NCBI RefSeq assembly: GCF_036195045.1
Contig: NZ_CP108100.1
Span: 1,426,001-1,490,000 of the forward strand
Direction of reading: 5' to 3'
Length of the DNA stretch: 64,000 nt
Origin: Streptomyces sp. NBC_00236
GTDB lineage: Bacteria > Actinomycetota > Actinomycetes > Streptomycetales > Streptomycetaceae
The translations under genes were made by a program, and so were the position numbers. Under the pieces are notes generated by a model, which was given only the letters and a program-made list of their open reading frames with translations, searched no databases and was not told where the DNA came from. The stretch's first letter is position 1. Each line of letters begins with the position of its first letter. Below are positions 15,838-24,905 of the stretch, piece by piece.

Positions 15838-16818
15838 ATGACGACACCGCCCTCCTCCGCCACCCCTCCGGAACACCGTGACTGGCGGGCCACGGCCGCC
15901 GCCTGCACCACCGTGATCCTCTGGGCCTCCGCCTTCGTCTCCATCCGCAGCGCGGGCGAGGCCTACTCCCCCGGCGCGCTGGCCCTCGGGCGGCTGCTGG
16001 CCGGCTCCCTGGCGCTCGGCACCCTCCTGCTGCTGCGGCGGGAGGGTCTTCCCTCACGGGCGGTCTGGCCGGGGATCCTCTGGTCGGGGCTGCTGTGGTT
16101 CGGCCTGTACATGGTGGTGCTCAACTGGGGCGAGCAGCAGGTGGACGCCGGGACCGCCGCGATGGTCGTGAACATCGGGCCCCTGCTGATCGCCCTGCTC
16201 GGCGCCCGGCTGCTCGGTGAGGGGCTGCCGCGACGGCTGCTGCTGGGCATGGGCGTGTCCTTCGCGGGCGCCGCGGTGGTGGGGCTCTCCATGTCGGGTC
16301 ACGGGAGTTCCTCGGTGCTGGGGGTGCTGCTCTGCCTGCTGGCGGCCGTCGCGTACGCGGGCGGAGTCGTCGGCCAGAAGCCCGCGCTCCGGCACGGCTC
16401 GGCGCTCCAGATCACCACGTTCGGCTGCCTGGTCGGCACTGCGGCGTGCCTGCCGTTCGCCGGCGCGCTGGTCTCCGACGCGGCCGACGCACCCCTGTCG
16501 GCGACCCTGAACATGGTCTACCTGGGCATCTTCCCGACCGCGCTGGCCTTCACCACCTGGGCCTACGCGCTCGCGCGCACCACGGCGGGCCGGATGGGCG
16601 CCACCACCTACGCGGTGCCGGCACTCGTGGTGCTGATGTCGTGGCTGCTGCTGGACGAGGTGCCCGCGCTGCTCACCGTCACCGGCGGACTGCTCTGCCT
16701 GGCCGGGGTGGCGGTCTCCCGGAAGCGTCCGCAGACTGGTGCGACGCGGAAGAATCCCGCCCAGCCGGTGGAAGGAACCCCTCATGACGCGGAGCGCCAA
16801 GCAGCGGACCGGCCGTAG
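15838..16818 (+). CDS. EamA/DMT-family transporter
   Basis: The 326-aa protein has about ten hydrophobic helices in two EamA halves, with the family pattern ILWASAFVSIRSAGEAYSPG early and YLGIFPTALAFTTWAYALAR in the second half. DMT exporters move metabolites or amino acids out of the cell; the substrate here is unknown. The C-terminal 35 residues are charged and run beyond the last helix, and their coding DNA overlaps the PPK2 start by 35 bases. The two genes are therefore co-transcribed and probably coupled. Confidence 0.88.
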   Translation: MTTPPSSATPPEHRDWRATAAACTTVILWASAFVSIRSAGEAYSPGALALGRLLAGSLALGTLLLLRREGLPSRAVWPGILWSGLLWFGLYMVVLNWGEQQVDAGTAAMVVNIGPLLIALLGARLLGEGLPRRLLLGMGVSFAGAAVVGLSMSGHGSSSVLGVLLCLLAAVAYAGGVVGQKPALRHGSALQITTFGCLVGTAACLPFAGALVSDAADAPLSATLNMVYLGIFPTALAFTTWAYALARTTAGRMGATTYAVPALVVLMSWLLLDEVPALLTVTGGLLCLAGVAVSRKRPQTGATRKNPAQPVEGTPHDAERQAADRP

Positions 16819-17701
16819 GAAGGCGAAGGGGGCCGCCGGGTCTGCGGTGCTGGTGGCGCCGGGCCTGGCCCGTGACGCCTGGCGCGAGGACTACCCGTAC
16901 ACCTCCAAACTCGGCCGCAAGGCCTACGACACGTCCAAGCGGGCCCTGCAGATAGAGCTGCTCAAGCTCCAGCACTGGATCAAGGAGCACGACGAACGGC
17001 TCGTCATCCTCTTCGAGGGGCGCGACGCCGCCGGCAAGGGCGGCACCATCAAACGGTTCACCGAGCACCTCAATCCGCGTGGTGCGCGGGTGGTGGCACT
17101 GGAGAAACCCACCGAACGCGAGCGCTCCCAGTGGTACTTCCAGCGGTACGTGGCACATCTGCCGGCCGCCGGGGAGATCGTGATGTTCGACCGGTCCTGG
17201 TACAACCGGGCGGGTGTCGAGCGGGTGATGAACTTCTGCTCGACGTCCGAGTACCTCGAGTTCATGCACCAGGCCCCGGGGTTCGAGCGGATGCTCGCCC
17301 GTGACGGCATCCATCTCGTGAAGTTCTGGTTCTCCGTCTCGCGCGACGAGCAGCGCAGGCGGTTCATGAGCCGGCAGACCGATCCGGTGCGGCAGTGGAA
17401 GCTGAGCCCGGTCGACCTCGCGTCGCTCGACAAGTGGGACGCGTACACCGAGGCCAAGGAGCTGATGCTCTTCCACACGGACACGGCGGACGCTCCGTGG
17501 ACCGTGGTGAAGAGCAACGACAAGAAGCGGGCCCGGCTGGAGGCCATCCGGCACGTCCTGCACCGCTTCGACTACCCGGACAGGGACGCGGCGGTGGCCG
17601 GGGAGCCGGACCCGCTGATCGTGGGTCCGGCCTCCCGGCTCTTCGAGCAGGGTGAGACCGAGGCGGGGCGGCTCACCGCAGGCCGGCCGGAAGACGGCTA
17701 G
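16784..17701 (+). CDS. Polyphosphate kinase 2 (PPK2)
   Basis: The 305-aa PPK2-family protein should transfer phosphate between polyphosphate and nucleotides. It shows Walker A GRDAAGKGGT (about residues 80-89), Walker B/lid FDRSWYNRAGVERV (about 142-155) and the SRDEQRRRF, PVRQWKLSP and WDAYTEAKELM motifs. ATG 16784 follows GGAAGGAA and lies inside the EamA gene. The stop TAG is built from a TA plus the first base of a MITE-like element, and before insertion it overlapped the stop of the convergent alcohol dehydrogenase gene. Confidence 0.92.
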   Translation: MTRSAKQRTGRRKAKGAAGSAVLVAPGLARDAWREDYPYTSKLGRKAYDTSKRALQIELLKLQHWIKEHDERLVILFEGRDAAGKGGTIKRFTEHLNPRGARVVALEKPTERERSQWYFQRYVAHLPAAGEIVMFDRSWYNRAGVERVMNFCSTSEYLEFMHQAPGFERMLARDGIHLVKFWFSVSRDEQRRRFMSRQTDPVRQWKLSPVDLASLDKWDAYTEAKELMLFHTDTADAPWTVVKSNDKKRARLEAIRHVLHRFDYPDRDAAVAGEPDPLIVGPASRLFEQGETEAGRLTAGRPEDG

Positions 17702-17914
17702 GGCGTGTTTCGGAAGTAGCGCCGTCCGCCCGGAGGGCGGGCTCGGCGGCGTCTGGTGCGTGCGATCGCAAGGCGGAGGGTCGCCCCGATACTGGTTGTA
17801 TCGGGGTGATCCCGACAACGCGGCGAGCAAGGGGGCCTCCCCTGCTCGAGCGAAGCCGAGAGCTCGGGGAAGTGCCAGGCGTCGCCGAGCAGGCGGGACT
17901 TCCGAAACACGCCC
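17701..17914. mobile_element. MITE-like element, 214 bp, copy 1
   Basis: The element has perfect terminal inverted repeats starting GGGCGTGTTTCGGAAGT (17701-17717 and 17898-17914) and is flanked by TA on both sides (17699-17700, 17915-17916), as for IS630/mariner-type elements. It carries internal inverted repeats such as CCCCTGCTCGAGCG with CGAGAGCTCGGGG and no transposase. A copy of equal length with only a couple of differences is at 55637-55850. The TA plus the terminal G/C of the element supply the TAG stops of both flanking genes. Confidence 0.85.
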
Positions 17915-18993
17915 TAGAAGACCACCAGGGCGCGCCCGCCCTTGCCTGCGATCATGTTGTCGAAGGCCGCCGGGATGCCGTCCAGCGCGATCCGTTCGGT
18001 GACCATCATCGAGAGGTCGAAGCGGCCCGCCCGGATGTGGTCGGCCAGCACCGGCAGATCGCGGGCCGGGTCGCTGTTGCCGTACACACACCCGGTCAGG
18101 GACCTGCCCCAGTGGAAGATCTCCAGGGCGTTGAACGTCACCTGCTGGTCCTTGCCCCCGATGCCGACGACCGTGGTGCGGCCGCCGCGGCGGGTGGATT
18201 CCCAGGCGCTGCGGATGGTGGCGGCCCGGCCGACGCACTCGACGGCCACGTCCGCGCCCTGTCCGCCGGTGAGCCCCCGGATCTCGCGGGGCGTGGTGGC
18301 GGAGGCGATCACGTAGTCCGTGGCACCCGCCCGGCGTGCGAGGTCCTCCTTCTCCGGGGAGACGTCCACCGCGATGATCTTCGAGGCGCCGGCGATCCGG
18401 GCGGCCTGGAGCACGGCGAGGCCGACGCCGCCGATGCCGAACACGACGACGGACTCGCCCGAGCGGACCTGGGCGCTGTGGTGGACCGCGCCGTACCCGG
18501 TCAGCACCGCGCAGCCGAGCAGGGCCGCGTCGGTGAGCGGGATGCCGTCCGGGGCGGGCAGCACGCAGTTGGCGGCGACCACGGTCTCCTGCGCGAAGGC
18601 GGCGACGTTCAGCCCGGGGTGCAGTTCGGTGCCGTCCGCGGTGTGGGCGTGGATGTTCGCCGCACCGGCCAGGGCGTTGACGCAGAGCCAGACCTCGCCG
18701 ATGCCGCAGTGGTGGCAGCTGCCGCAGGACGGTGCCCAGTTGAGGACGACGCCGTCGCCCGGGGCGAGATGGCCGACGCCCTCGCCCACCGAGACGACGG
18801 TACCCGCGCCTTCGTGGCCGAGGACGGCGGGGACGGGCAGCCGCATGGTGCCGTTGGACAGCGAGAGGTCGGAGTGGCAGACCCCGGCGGCGGCAAGGCG
18901 GATGCGCACCTGGCCGGGGCCGGGTTCGGGCAGGGTGATGTCGGTGATCTCCAGCGGAGCTCCGACGGCGGACAGTACGGCGGCGCGGACCAC
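17914..18993 (-). CDS. Zinc alcohol dehydrogenase (MDR family)
   Basis: The 359-aa enzyme should oxidise an alcohol to an aldehyde with NAD. Catalytic-zinc ligands are C39 (GVCHSD) and H60/E61 (GHEGAG). Structural-zinc ligands are C90, C93, C96 and C104. The Rossmann motif GIGGVG follows. The start is GTG 18993, chosen because AAGGAG sits seven bases upstream. It lies 53 bases after the aldehyde dehydrogenase gene in the same direction, so alcohol to aldehyde to acid would be consecutive steps. Its TAG stop abuts the MITE-like element; the protein end appears complete. Confidence 0.93.
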   Translation of the reverse strand: MVRAAVLSAVGAPLEITDITLPEPGPGQVRIRLAAAGVCHSDLSLSNGTMRLPVPAVLGHEGAGTVVSVGEGVGHLAPGDGVVLNWAPSCGSCHHCGIGEVWLCVNALAGAANIHAHTADGTELHPGLNVAAFAQETVVAANCVLPAPDGIPLTDAALLGCAVLTGYGAVHHSAQVRSGESVVVFGIGGVGLAVLQAARIAGASKIIAVDVSPEKEDLARRAGATDYVIASATTPREIRGLTGGQGADVAVECVGRAATIRSAWESTRRGGRTTVVGIGGKDQQVTFNALEIFHWGRSLTGCVYGNSDPARDLPVLADHIRAGRFDLSMMVTERIALDGIPAAFDNMIAGKGGRALVVF

Positions 18994-19046
18994 GGACTGG
19001 CTCCTTGCTGATCGGGGGCGCGGACTCTGCGGACTCAAGGGGTCGT

Positions 19047-20441
19047 TCAGAACTGGAGGGACTTGGTCTGGAGGTACTCGGCGAGACCGTGCTCGCCGAG
19101 TTCGCGGCCGACGCCGGACTGCTTGTAGCCGCCGAAGGGGGCGAGCGGGTTGAAGCGGCCGCCGTTGATGTCGACCTGGCCGGTGTCCATCCTGCGGGCG
19201 AAGGCGACGGCCTCCGCGTCGTCGGCGGCCCAGACCGCGCCCGCGAGCCCGTACACGGTGCCGTTGGCGATGCGCAGTGCGTCCGCCTCGTCCTCGTACT
19301 TCAGGATGGAGACGACCGGGCCGAAGATCTCCTCCTGGGCGATGGTCATCTCCGGGGTGACGTCGGCGAACACGGTGGGGCTGACGTAGTACCCGGTGGC
19401 GAGCGGCGCCTCGGGGCCGCCGGCCACGACGCGGGCGCCCTCCTCGATGCCCTTCTCGATGTAACCGCGCACCCGGGCCTGCTGCTTGGCGTTGACGAGG
19501 GGTCCGACGCGCTCGCCGGGTACGTACTTGGCGACGGCCGCGGCGGCGAGGGCGACGGCCTCCTCGTACCGCTCGGCGTCCACCAGCATCCGGGTCCAGG
19601 CGCTGCACGTCTGGCCGGAGTTGGACATCACGTTGGCGATGCCGACGTTGACCGCCTTGGCCAGGTCGGCCGAGGGCAGGATGACGTTGGCGGACTTGCC
19701 GCCGAGCTCCAGCGCGACGCGCTTGACCGCACCGCCCGCCGTGGCACCGATCTGCCGGCCGACCGCGGTGGAGCCGGTGAAGGAGACCAGGTCGACGTCC
19801 TCGTGCTCGGCGAGCGCCTGTCCGGCGACCGGGCCGAGGCCGGTGACCAGGTTGAAGACACCGGCGGGCAGACCGGCCTCCTCGGTGGCCTCGGCGAAGA
19901 GCTGCGCGGTGAGCGGGGTGTCCTCGGCGGGCTTGAGGACGACGGTGCAGCCGGCGGCGAGCGCGGGGGCCACCTTGGCGACGATCTGGTGCAGCGGGTA
20001 GTTCCACGGGGTGATCGCGCCGACCACGCCGACGGGCTCCAGGAAGACGGTGGAGTTGCCGTGCCGCTGCTCGAAGGCGTACGTGGCGGCCAGTTCGGCG
20101 TACGAACCTGCGACCAGCACCGGCACACCCGCGTGCACCATCTGCGAGAGCGGCAGCGGCGAGCCCAGTTCCGCGGTGACCGTCTCGGCGATCTCGTCCT
20201 TGCGGGCGGCCAGCACATCGCGCAGCGCGCCGATCCGGGCGGCCCGCTCGGCGGGCGGGGTCGCGGCCCAGCCGGGGAACGCGGCGCGGGCGGCACGTAC
20301 CGCGGCGTCGACGTCCTCGGCGGTGCCCGCAGGGACGTGCGCGATGACCTGCTCGTCCGCCGGGTTCACCACCGCGACGGTGTCGGTGCCGGCGGCGGGC
20401 CGCCATGCGCCGCCGATGTACATACCGTCATGGGCCTTCAT
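19047..20441 (-). CDS. Aldehyde dehydrogenase
   Basis: The 464-aa NAD(P)-dependent enzyme oxidises an aldehyde to the acid. The general base is the Glu of LELGGKSAN (about residue 242) and the nucleophile is the Cys of [10 protein letters not shown] (about 279), with TPWNYPLHQ and [12 protein letters not shown] typical of the family. It leads an operon with the alcohol dehydrogenase. Its upstream region holds an AACTAGC inverted repeat (20489-20505) matching one at the acyl-CoA dehydrogenase/TetR promoter, so the TetR at 15097 probably controls it. Confidence 0.94.
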   Translation of the reverse strand: MKAHDGMYIGGAWRPAAGTDTVAVVNPADEQVIAHVPAGTAEDVDAAVRAARAAFPGWAATPPAERAARIGALRDVLAARKDEIAETVTAELGSPLPLSQMVHAGVPVLVAGSYAELAATYAFEQRHGNSTVFLEPVGVVGAITPWNYPLHQIVAKVAPALAAGCTVVLKPAEDTPLTAQLFAEATEEAGLPAGVFNLVTGLGPVAGQALAEHEDVDLVSFTGSTAVGRQIGATAGGAVKRVALELGGKSANVILPSADLAKAVNVGIANVMSNSGQTCSAWTRMLVDAERYEEAVALAAAAVAKYVPGERVGPLVNAKQQARVRGYIEKGIEEGARVVAGGPEAPLATGYYVSPTVFADVTPEMTIAQEEIFGPVVSILKYEDEADALRIANGTVYGLAGAVWAADDAEAVAFARRMDTGQVDINGGRFNPLAPFGGYKQSGVGRELGEHGLAEYLQTKSLQF

Positions 20442-20488
20442 GGCTGTTCCTCCCGGACGCGGTGACGGACGAGGTCGTCCGTGCCCTA

Positions 20489-20505
20489 AACTAGCGCCGT
20501 TAGTT
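20489..20505. promoter_or_regulatory. AACTAGC-type operator, copy 2
   Basis: AACTAGCG-C-CGTTAGTT is an 8-1-8 inverted repeat with one arm mismatch, 48 bases before the aldehyde dehydrogenase ATG. It shares AAACTAGC and the spacing of the site at 15051-15067. Confidence 0.65.
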
Positions 20506-20533
20506 TTCTGGCGCCAGAGACGTCCGTCACGTG

Positions 20534-20582
20534 CCGGGGCCCGCCCGTCGCCCGGGGGAGGCGAGCGGCGGGCCGGCCCCGG
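20534..20582 (-). terminator. GC-rich imperfect hairpin after the ABC ATPase gene
   Basis: CCGGGGCC and GGCCCCGG are the outer arms of a longer, bulged G/C stem just beyond the stop of the leftward ATPase gene at 20595. A terminator role is inferred. Confidence 0.45.
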
Positions 20583-20594
20583 TATACCGCCGCC

Positions 20595-21953
20595 CTACAC
20601 CTCCAGGCCCGGGACGTCCTTCGGCAGCGGGCAGATCCGGCGGCCCTGGTGGTCGAAGACGTACAGGTGCGCCAGGTCGACCAGGAGCGGGACCTGGCCC
20701 CCGGTGCGCAGTCGCATGTCCGGACCCGTGCGGACGACGAGGTCGCTGGAGGTGACCGCGGGGCGGTCGGGGCTGTGCACGCCCGGCGGAAACGGATCGT
20801 TCGCCGGGTCGTCGAGGACGGCGACGGACGATCCCGTCAGCCCGGTGGCGCGCTCCCTGAGGCGCTCCAGGACGCCGACCCCGCCCTGGCCGCCACGGCG
20901 TCTGCGTAGGGCGCCGCGGTCCGGGCGGGCCGATTCCAGGTCCGGCACCACCGCGGGCTGCGAACCGGTGTTGAGGTGGACGAGCGCCTCGTGCCCCTGG
21001 TACTCGACGTGCTCGACGATGCCGCTGAGCGCGACCTCGCCGGGGCGGGCCTGGCTGGGCGGGGCGATCCGGACCGCCTCGGAGCGCAGTCCCACGATGA
21101 TGCGCCGGCCCTGCTGGATGCGGAGCAACTGGTGGTCGGGGCTGAGGGGTTCGGGCAGCGGCAGGCGCTGGCGGCCGAGGTCGATCGACATCCGGCCCTC
21201 CAGCGGTGCGTGCACGACGGCCTGCAGCAGGTTGATCCGCGGCGTGCCGATGAACGCGGCGACGAACACGTTCTCCGGCAGCGAGTACACCTCGCGCGGC
21301 GGGCTGACCTGCTGGAGCACTCCCCCGCGCATGACGGCGACCCGGTGGCCCAGGGACATCGCCTCGGCCTGGTCGTGCGTCACGTAGACCGTGGTGACGC
21401 CGAGTTCCTTGGTGAGCTGGGATATCTCGGCCCGCAGATGGTTGCGGAGCTTCGCGTCGAGGTTGGAGAGCGGCTCGTCCATGAGGAACGCCGAGGGCTG
21501 ACGCGAGATCGCCCGGCCCATGGCGACCCGCTGGCGCTCGCCACCGGAGAGCTGGCCGGGCAGACGGTCCAGGACGCTCTCGATGCCGAGCATCCTGGCC
21601 GTGTTCTCGATGCGCTCGTTGTGGTCCTGGCGGGGGTTCTCCAGCTTCAGCGGGAAACCGATGTTGGCCCGGTTGGTCATGGTCGGGTAGAGCGCGAAGT
21701 TCTGGAAGACCATGGCCATGCCGCGTTCGCGCGGGGTCAGGTGGTTGGCCGGTTCACCGTCTAGCAGGATCTCGCCCTCGGTGGCGTCCTCCAGGCCGGC
21801 GATCATGCGGAGCACGGTCGACTTGCCGCACCCCGAGGGGCCCAGCAGGACGACGAACTCGCCCGGGTCGATGGAGAGCGAGAGGCGGTCCACGGCACGC
21901 GAGGAGCGTCCGTAGGCCTTGCTTACGTTGTTCAGAATGATGGCGCGAGTCAT
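20595..21953 (-). CDS. Sugar-type ABC transporter ATPase (UgpC/MsiK-like)
   Basis: The 452-aa ATPase has Walker A GPSGCGKST (residues 38-46), Q-loop FQNFALYP, signature LSGGERQR, Walker B FLMDEP and switch His in YVTHDQAEAM. These are followed by a long C-terminal regulatory OB/TOBE domain as in MsiK, which powers several sugar importers in Streptomyces. No permease or binding-protein gene is adjacent, so it is an orphan ATPase, probably shared. The stretch of about 60 residues rich in Arg, Gly and Asp in the C-terminal half (near ALRRRRGGQGG) is longer than usual and looks like an insertion. Confidence 0.88.
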   Translation of the reverse strand: MTRAIILNNVSKAYGRSSRAVDRLSLSIDPGEFVVLLGPSGCGKSTVLRMIAGLEDATEGEILLDGEPANHLTPRERGMAMVFQNFALYPTMTNRANIGFPLKLENPRQDHNERIENTARMLGIESVLDRLPGQLSGGERQRVAMGRAISRQPSAFLMDEPLSNLDAKLRNHLRAEISQLTKELGVTTVYVTHDQAEAMSLGHRVAVMRGGVLQQVSPPREVYSLPENVFVAAFIGTPRINLLQAVVHAPLEGRMSIDLGRQRLPLPEPLSPDHQLLRIQQGRRIIVGLRSEAVRIAPPSQARPGEVALSGIVEHVEYQGHEALVHLNTGSQPAVVPDLESARPDRGALRRRRGGQGGVGVLERLRERATGLTGSSVAVLDDPANDPFPPGVHSPDRPAVTSSDLVVRTGPDMRLRTGGQVPLLVDLAHLYVFDHQGRRICPLPKDVPGLEV

Positions 21954-22086
21954 GTGGTTCCGCCCGGGAGGATGAAGGTGGAGCGGTGGGGAGCGGCAGC
22001 AGTGGCCTGAAATTAACCCACTGCGCAGGGTGAGGGAATGACTCGCGCAAAGGTTGCGACGTATGGGGACTGCGGAGACCTAAGTG

Positions 22087-23364
22087 TCAGGTGGGATTCC
22101 GGTTGAGGCCGGCCCGCGCCGGCCCGCCCTCGGGAACGGCCGGATCCGGTTCCGGGGCCCCGCTCCGGCGCGGTGCACGGCCGTCCCTGCCGCGTGCGCC
22201 GAGGCCGGCGGCCACGATCAGCAGCGCGCCGAGCATGACGAACGGGGCGGCGGTGCCCGCCACTCCGGCGACGAGACCCGCGGCGGCGGGCGTCGCCACC
22301 TGGCCGAGCCGGTTGCCGGTCAGCCGCAGGGCGAGGGCGGTGGAGCGGGCGGCCGCCGGGGCGGCCTGGACCACGGTGGTCATCGACAGCGGCTGCCCGG
22401 CTCCGAGGCAGAAACCGAGGACGGCGAGCATCAGGGCCAGCACCGGTACCGGGACGGGGAGGGCGATGGCGGCGCAGAGCAGTCCGGCCAGCAGGCAGGT
22501 GGAGGCGAGCAGGCCGGCCCGGCCCAGCGCCCGGAGCATCGGGGTCATCACCAGCCGGCAGGCGATGGTGGCGGCGGCGCGCAGGCTGAGCAGCAGGCCG
22601 ACCGTGGCGGGGGCGATGCCCCGGTGTTCGCCGACGACGGGCAGATACGCGGTGAGGATGTCGGTCGCGGAGAGCACGGCGAGGCTGATGAAGATCCCGG
22701 CGGGGACTCCGCGAGCCCGCAGAATGCCGCCCACGGGCACCTTGGCCGCCGTGGTCCGGCCGCGGCGCGCGGGGGCCGTCCGGTGCTCGATGCGCCAGAG
22801 CGAGGTGAAGGAGACGGCGGCGACGGCGGCCGAGACCAGCAGGGCGAGTGCACTGGTACGCCCCATGGCACCGTCGCGTTCGGAGATCAGGTACCCGGCG
22901 GCTATCGGCCCGATGAGCTGGCCGAGGGAGGCACCGATGGTGAAGTGGCCGAAGTTGCGGTCCTGTTCGGCCGGGGCGGACTGGCGGGCGACGATCGACT
23001 GCGCGCCGATCACGAAGCAGAGGTGACCGAGCCCCATCACTCCGCTCCAGGCCGCCATCGCGGTCAGGGATCCGGCCCGGCCGCTGAGGGCGCAGCCTCC
23101 CGCGATCAGGACGACGCCGAGCGGCAGCAGCGGTGCGCATCTTCCGTGGTCCGTCCGGCGTCCCAGCGGTACGGCGGCGAAGAGCGGGAGGAGCGCGTAC
23201 ACCCCGGTGATGACGCCGATCGCCCGTTCGTCCGCACCCAGCGCCAGGGCCCGGTAGGAGACGGCGGGCCGCGCCATCGACACCGCCCCCTGCGCGAAGG
23301 CGAAGGCGATGACGAGGCGCAGCAGCCAGCTCCGGCCGGGCCCGGTGGTGTCGGTCGTGGTCAC
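22087..23364 (-). CDS. MFS transporter
   Basis: The 425-aa protein has about twelve hydrophobic helices with the MFS loop 2-3 remnant PLGRRTDHGRCAP and a second-half GQPLSMTTVVQ. The last 35 residues are a Pro/Gly/Arg-rich tail. ATG 23364 lies four bases after the stop of the citrate-type transporter, so the two form an operon. The fold suggests drug or metabolite export, but nothing fixes the substrate. Confidence 0.87.
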   Translation of the reverse strand: MTTTDTTGPGRSWLLRLVIAFAFAQGAVSMARPAVSYRALALGADERAIGVITGVYALLPLFAAVPLGRRTDHGRCAPLLPLGVVLIAGGCALSGRAGSLTAMAAWSGVMGLGHLCFVIGAQSIVARQSAPAEQDRNFGHFTIGASLGQLIGPIAAGYLISERDGAMGRTSALALLVSAAVAAVSFTSLWRIEHRTAPARRGRTTAAKVPVGGILRARGVPAGIFISLAVLSATDILTAYLPVVGEHRGIAPATVGLLLSLRAAATIACRLVMTPMLRALGRAGLLASTCLLAGLLCAAIALPVPVPVLALMLAVLGFCLGAGQPLSMTTVVQAAPAAARSTALALRLTGNRLGQVATPAAAGLVAGVAGTAAPFVMLGALLIVAAGLGARGRDGRAPRRSGAPEPDPAVPEGGPARAGLNRNPT

Positions 23365-23368
23365 GTTC

Positions 23369-24787
23369 TCAGATGATCCCGAACAGGAGTCCGGCGCCGA
23401 GCACCACCAGGGAGGTGAGCGCGGCCCACTTGACGGTGAAGCGGGTGTGGTCGCCGAACTCGACCTTGGCCATGCCGACGAGGACGTAGACGGCGGGCAC
23501 CAGCGGGGACGACATGTGCAGGGGCTGGCCGACCAGGGAGGCGCGGGCGATCTCCAGCGGGGAGACGCCGTGGGCGGCTCCGGCCTCGGCGAGCACCGGC
23601 ACGACTCCGAAGTAGAAGCCGTCGTTGGACATGAAGTACGTCAGCGGGATGCTCAGCACGCCGGTGACGAGGGCCATGTGCGGCCCCATGCCTTCCGGGA
23701 TCGCGCCGACCAGCCAGTCGGCCATGTGGTCGACCATGCCGGTGCCGGTGAGTACGCCGGTGAAGACGGCGGCGGCGAAGACCATGCCGGAGACGTTGAG
23801 GACGTTGTCGGCGTGGGCCGCGATCCGGGCCCGCTGGTCGGGCATGTGGGGGAAGTTGACGGTGAGGGCGAGGGCCGCGCCGAGGAGGAAGAGCACCGGG
23901 ATCGGCATCAGTTCCATGATCATCGCGGTGAGCAGGGCGATGGTGAGGCCGGCGTTGAACCAGTAGAGCTTCGGCCGCAGGGTGGCGCGGTGGGGGTCGA
24001 GGCCCTTGAAGCCCTCGTCGGCCCCTGCCTCCGCCTCCTCGTCGGGTGCCGCGCCGCCCGCGCCTGCGGAGCCCGTGCCCTTGCGCAGGCGGTCGCCACC
24101 GCCGCCCGAGGCGACGAGAACCGGCTCGGATTCCGTGACGGTGACGGTCGCCGGGGCCCCGTCGAGAGTGAGAGTGCCGAGCCGCTTGCGCTCACGCCGG
24201 CCGAGAACCACGGCCAGCAGGATCACGGCGAGCAGTCCGACTCCGAGCGCCGGGATCATGGGGACGAAGATGTCGCCCGCGTCCAGCTTCAGGGCGGTGG
24301 CGGCGCGGGCCGTGGGGCCGCCCCAGGGAAGGGTGTTCATGACGCCGTTCGCCGTGGCGGCGACTCCGGTCATCACGACCAGGCTCATCTTCAGGCGCTT
24401 GTAGAGCGGATACATCGCCGAGACGGTGATCATGAAGGTGGTGGAACCGTCACCGTCCAGCGAGACGATCGCGGCGAGCACCGCCGTACCCACGACGATC
24501 CGCATGGGGTCGGCCTTGCAGAAGCGCAGGATGCCCCGGACGATCGGGTCGAAGAGCCCGACGTCGATCATCACGCCGAAGTAGACGATCGCGAACATCA
24601 GCATGGCGGCGGTCGGCGCCAGGTTGCCCACGCCTTCGATGACGTAGTCGCCGAGGTGCGCGCCCTTGCCCACGGCTACGCAGAAGAGGGCGGGGATCAG
24701 CACGAGCGCCGCGATCGGCGACATCTTCTTCATCATGATCAGGACCAGGAAGGTCGCAATCATGGCAAAGCCGAGGATGGTCAGCAT
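23369..24787 (-). CDS. CitMHS-family citrate/metal:H+ symporter
   Basis: The 472-aa polytopic protein opens MLTILGFAMIATFLVLIMMKK and shows the CitMHS motifs SLDGDGSTTFMITVSAMYPLY, NTLPWGGPTARAA and YFMSNDGFYFG. Characterised members take up citrate complexed with Mg2+ or Ca2+ and related metals. A soluble loop of about 70 residues rich in Glu, Gly and Ala splits the two membrane halves. It is the first gene of a two-gene operon with an MFS protein. No CitST-type two-component system is nearby. The palindrome at 24852-24863 lies in its promoter. Confidence 0.9.
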   Translation of the reverse strand: MLTILGFAMIATFLVLIMMKKMSPIAALVLIPALFCVAVGKGAHLGDYVIEGVGNLAPTAAMLMFAIVYFGVMIDVGLFDPIVRGILRFCKADPMRIVVGTAVLAAIVSLDGDGSTTFMITVSAMYPLYKRLKMSLVVMTGVAATANGVMNTLPWGGPTARAATALKLDAGDIFVPMIPALGVGLLAVILLAVVLGRRERKRLGTLTLDGAPATVTVTESEPVLVASGGGGDRLRKGTGSAGAGGAAPDEEAEAGADEGFKGLDPHRATLRPKLYWFNAGLTIALLTAMIMELMPIPVLFLLGAALALTVNFPHMPDQRARIAAHADNVLNVSGMVFAAAVFTGVLTGTGMVDHMADWLVGAIPEGMGPHMALVTGVLSIPLTYFMSNDGFYFGVVPVLAEAGAAHGVSPLEIARASLVGQPLHMSSPLVPAVYVLVGMAKVEFGDHTRFTVKWAALTSLVVLGAGLLFGII

Positions 24788-24851
24788 ATGGATACCTATC
24801 GTTCACCCTTGAACTCCCACCGGAGCCGGCGGTGCGGATGACGTTAGGGCG

Positions 24852-24863
24852 CGCCATATGGCG
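24852..24863. promoter_or_regulatory. 12-bp perfect palindrome upstream of CitMHS gene
   Basis: CGCCATATGGCG is 65 bases before the CitMHS start, within a locally A/T-rich patch containing GTTAAC. It is a plausible repressor site; the binder is unknown. Confidence 0.35.
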
Positions 24864-24905
24864 TTAACAAGACGTTGACATGCGAGCAATACGAGCAAAA
24901 CCCCA

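Noticed and set aside
17698..17910. 70-aa open frame in the MITE-like element
   Set aside because: It lies wholly inside a repeated element dominated by inverted repeats, has no ribosome site, and its sequence follows the element. It is not a transposase.
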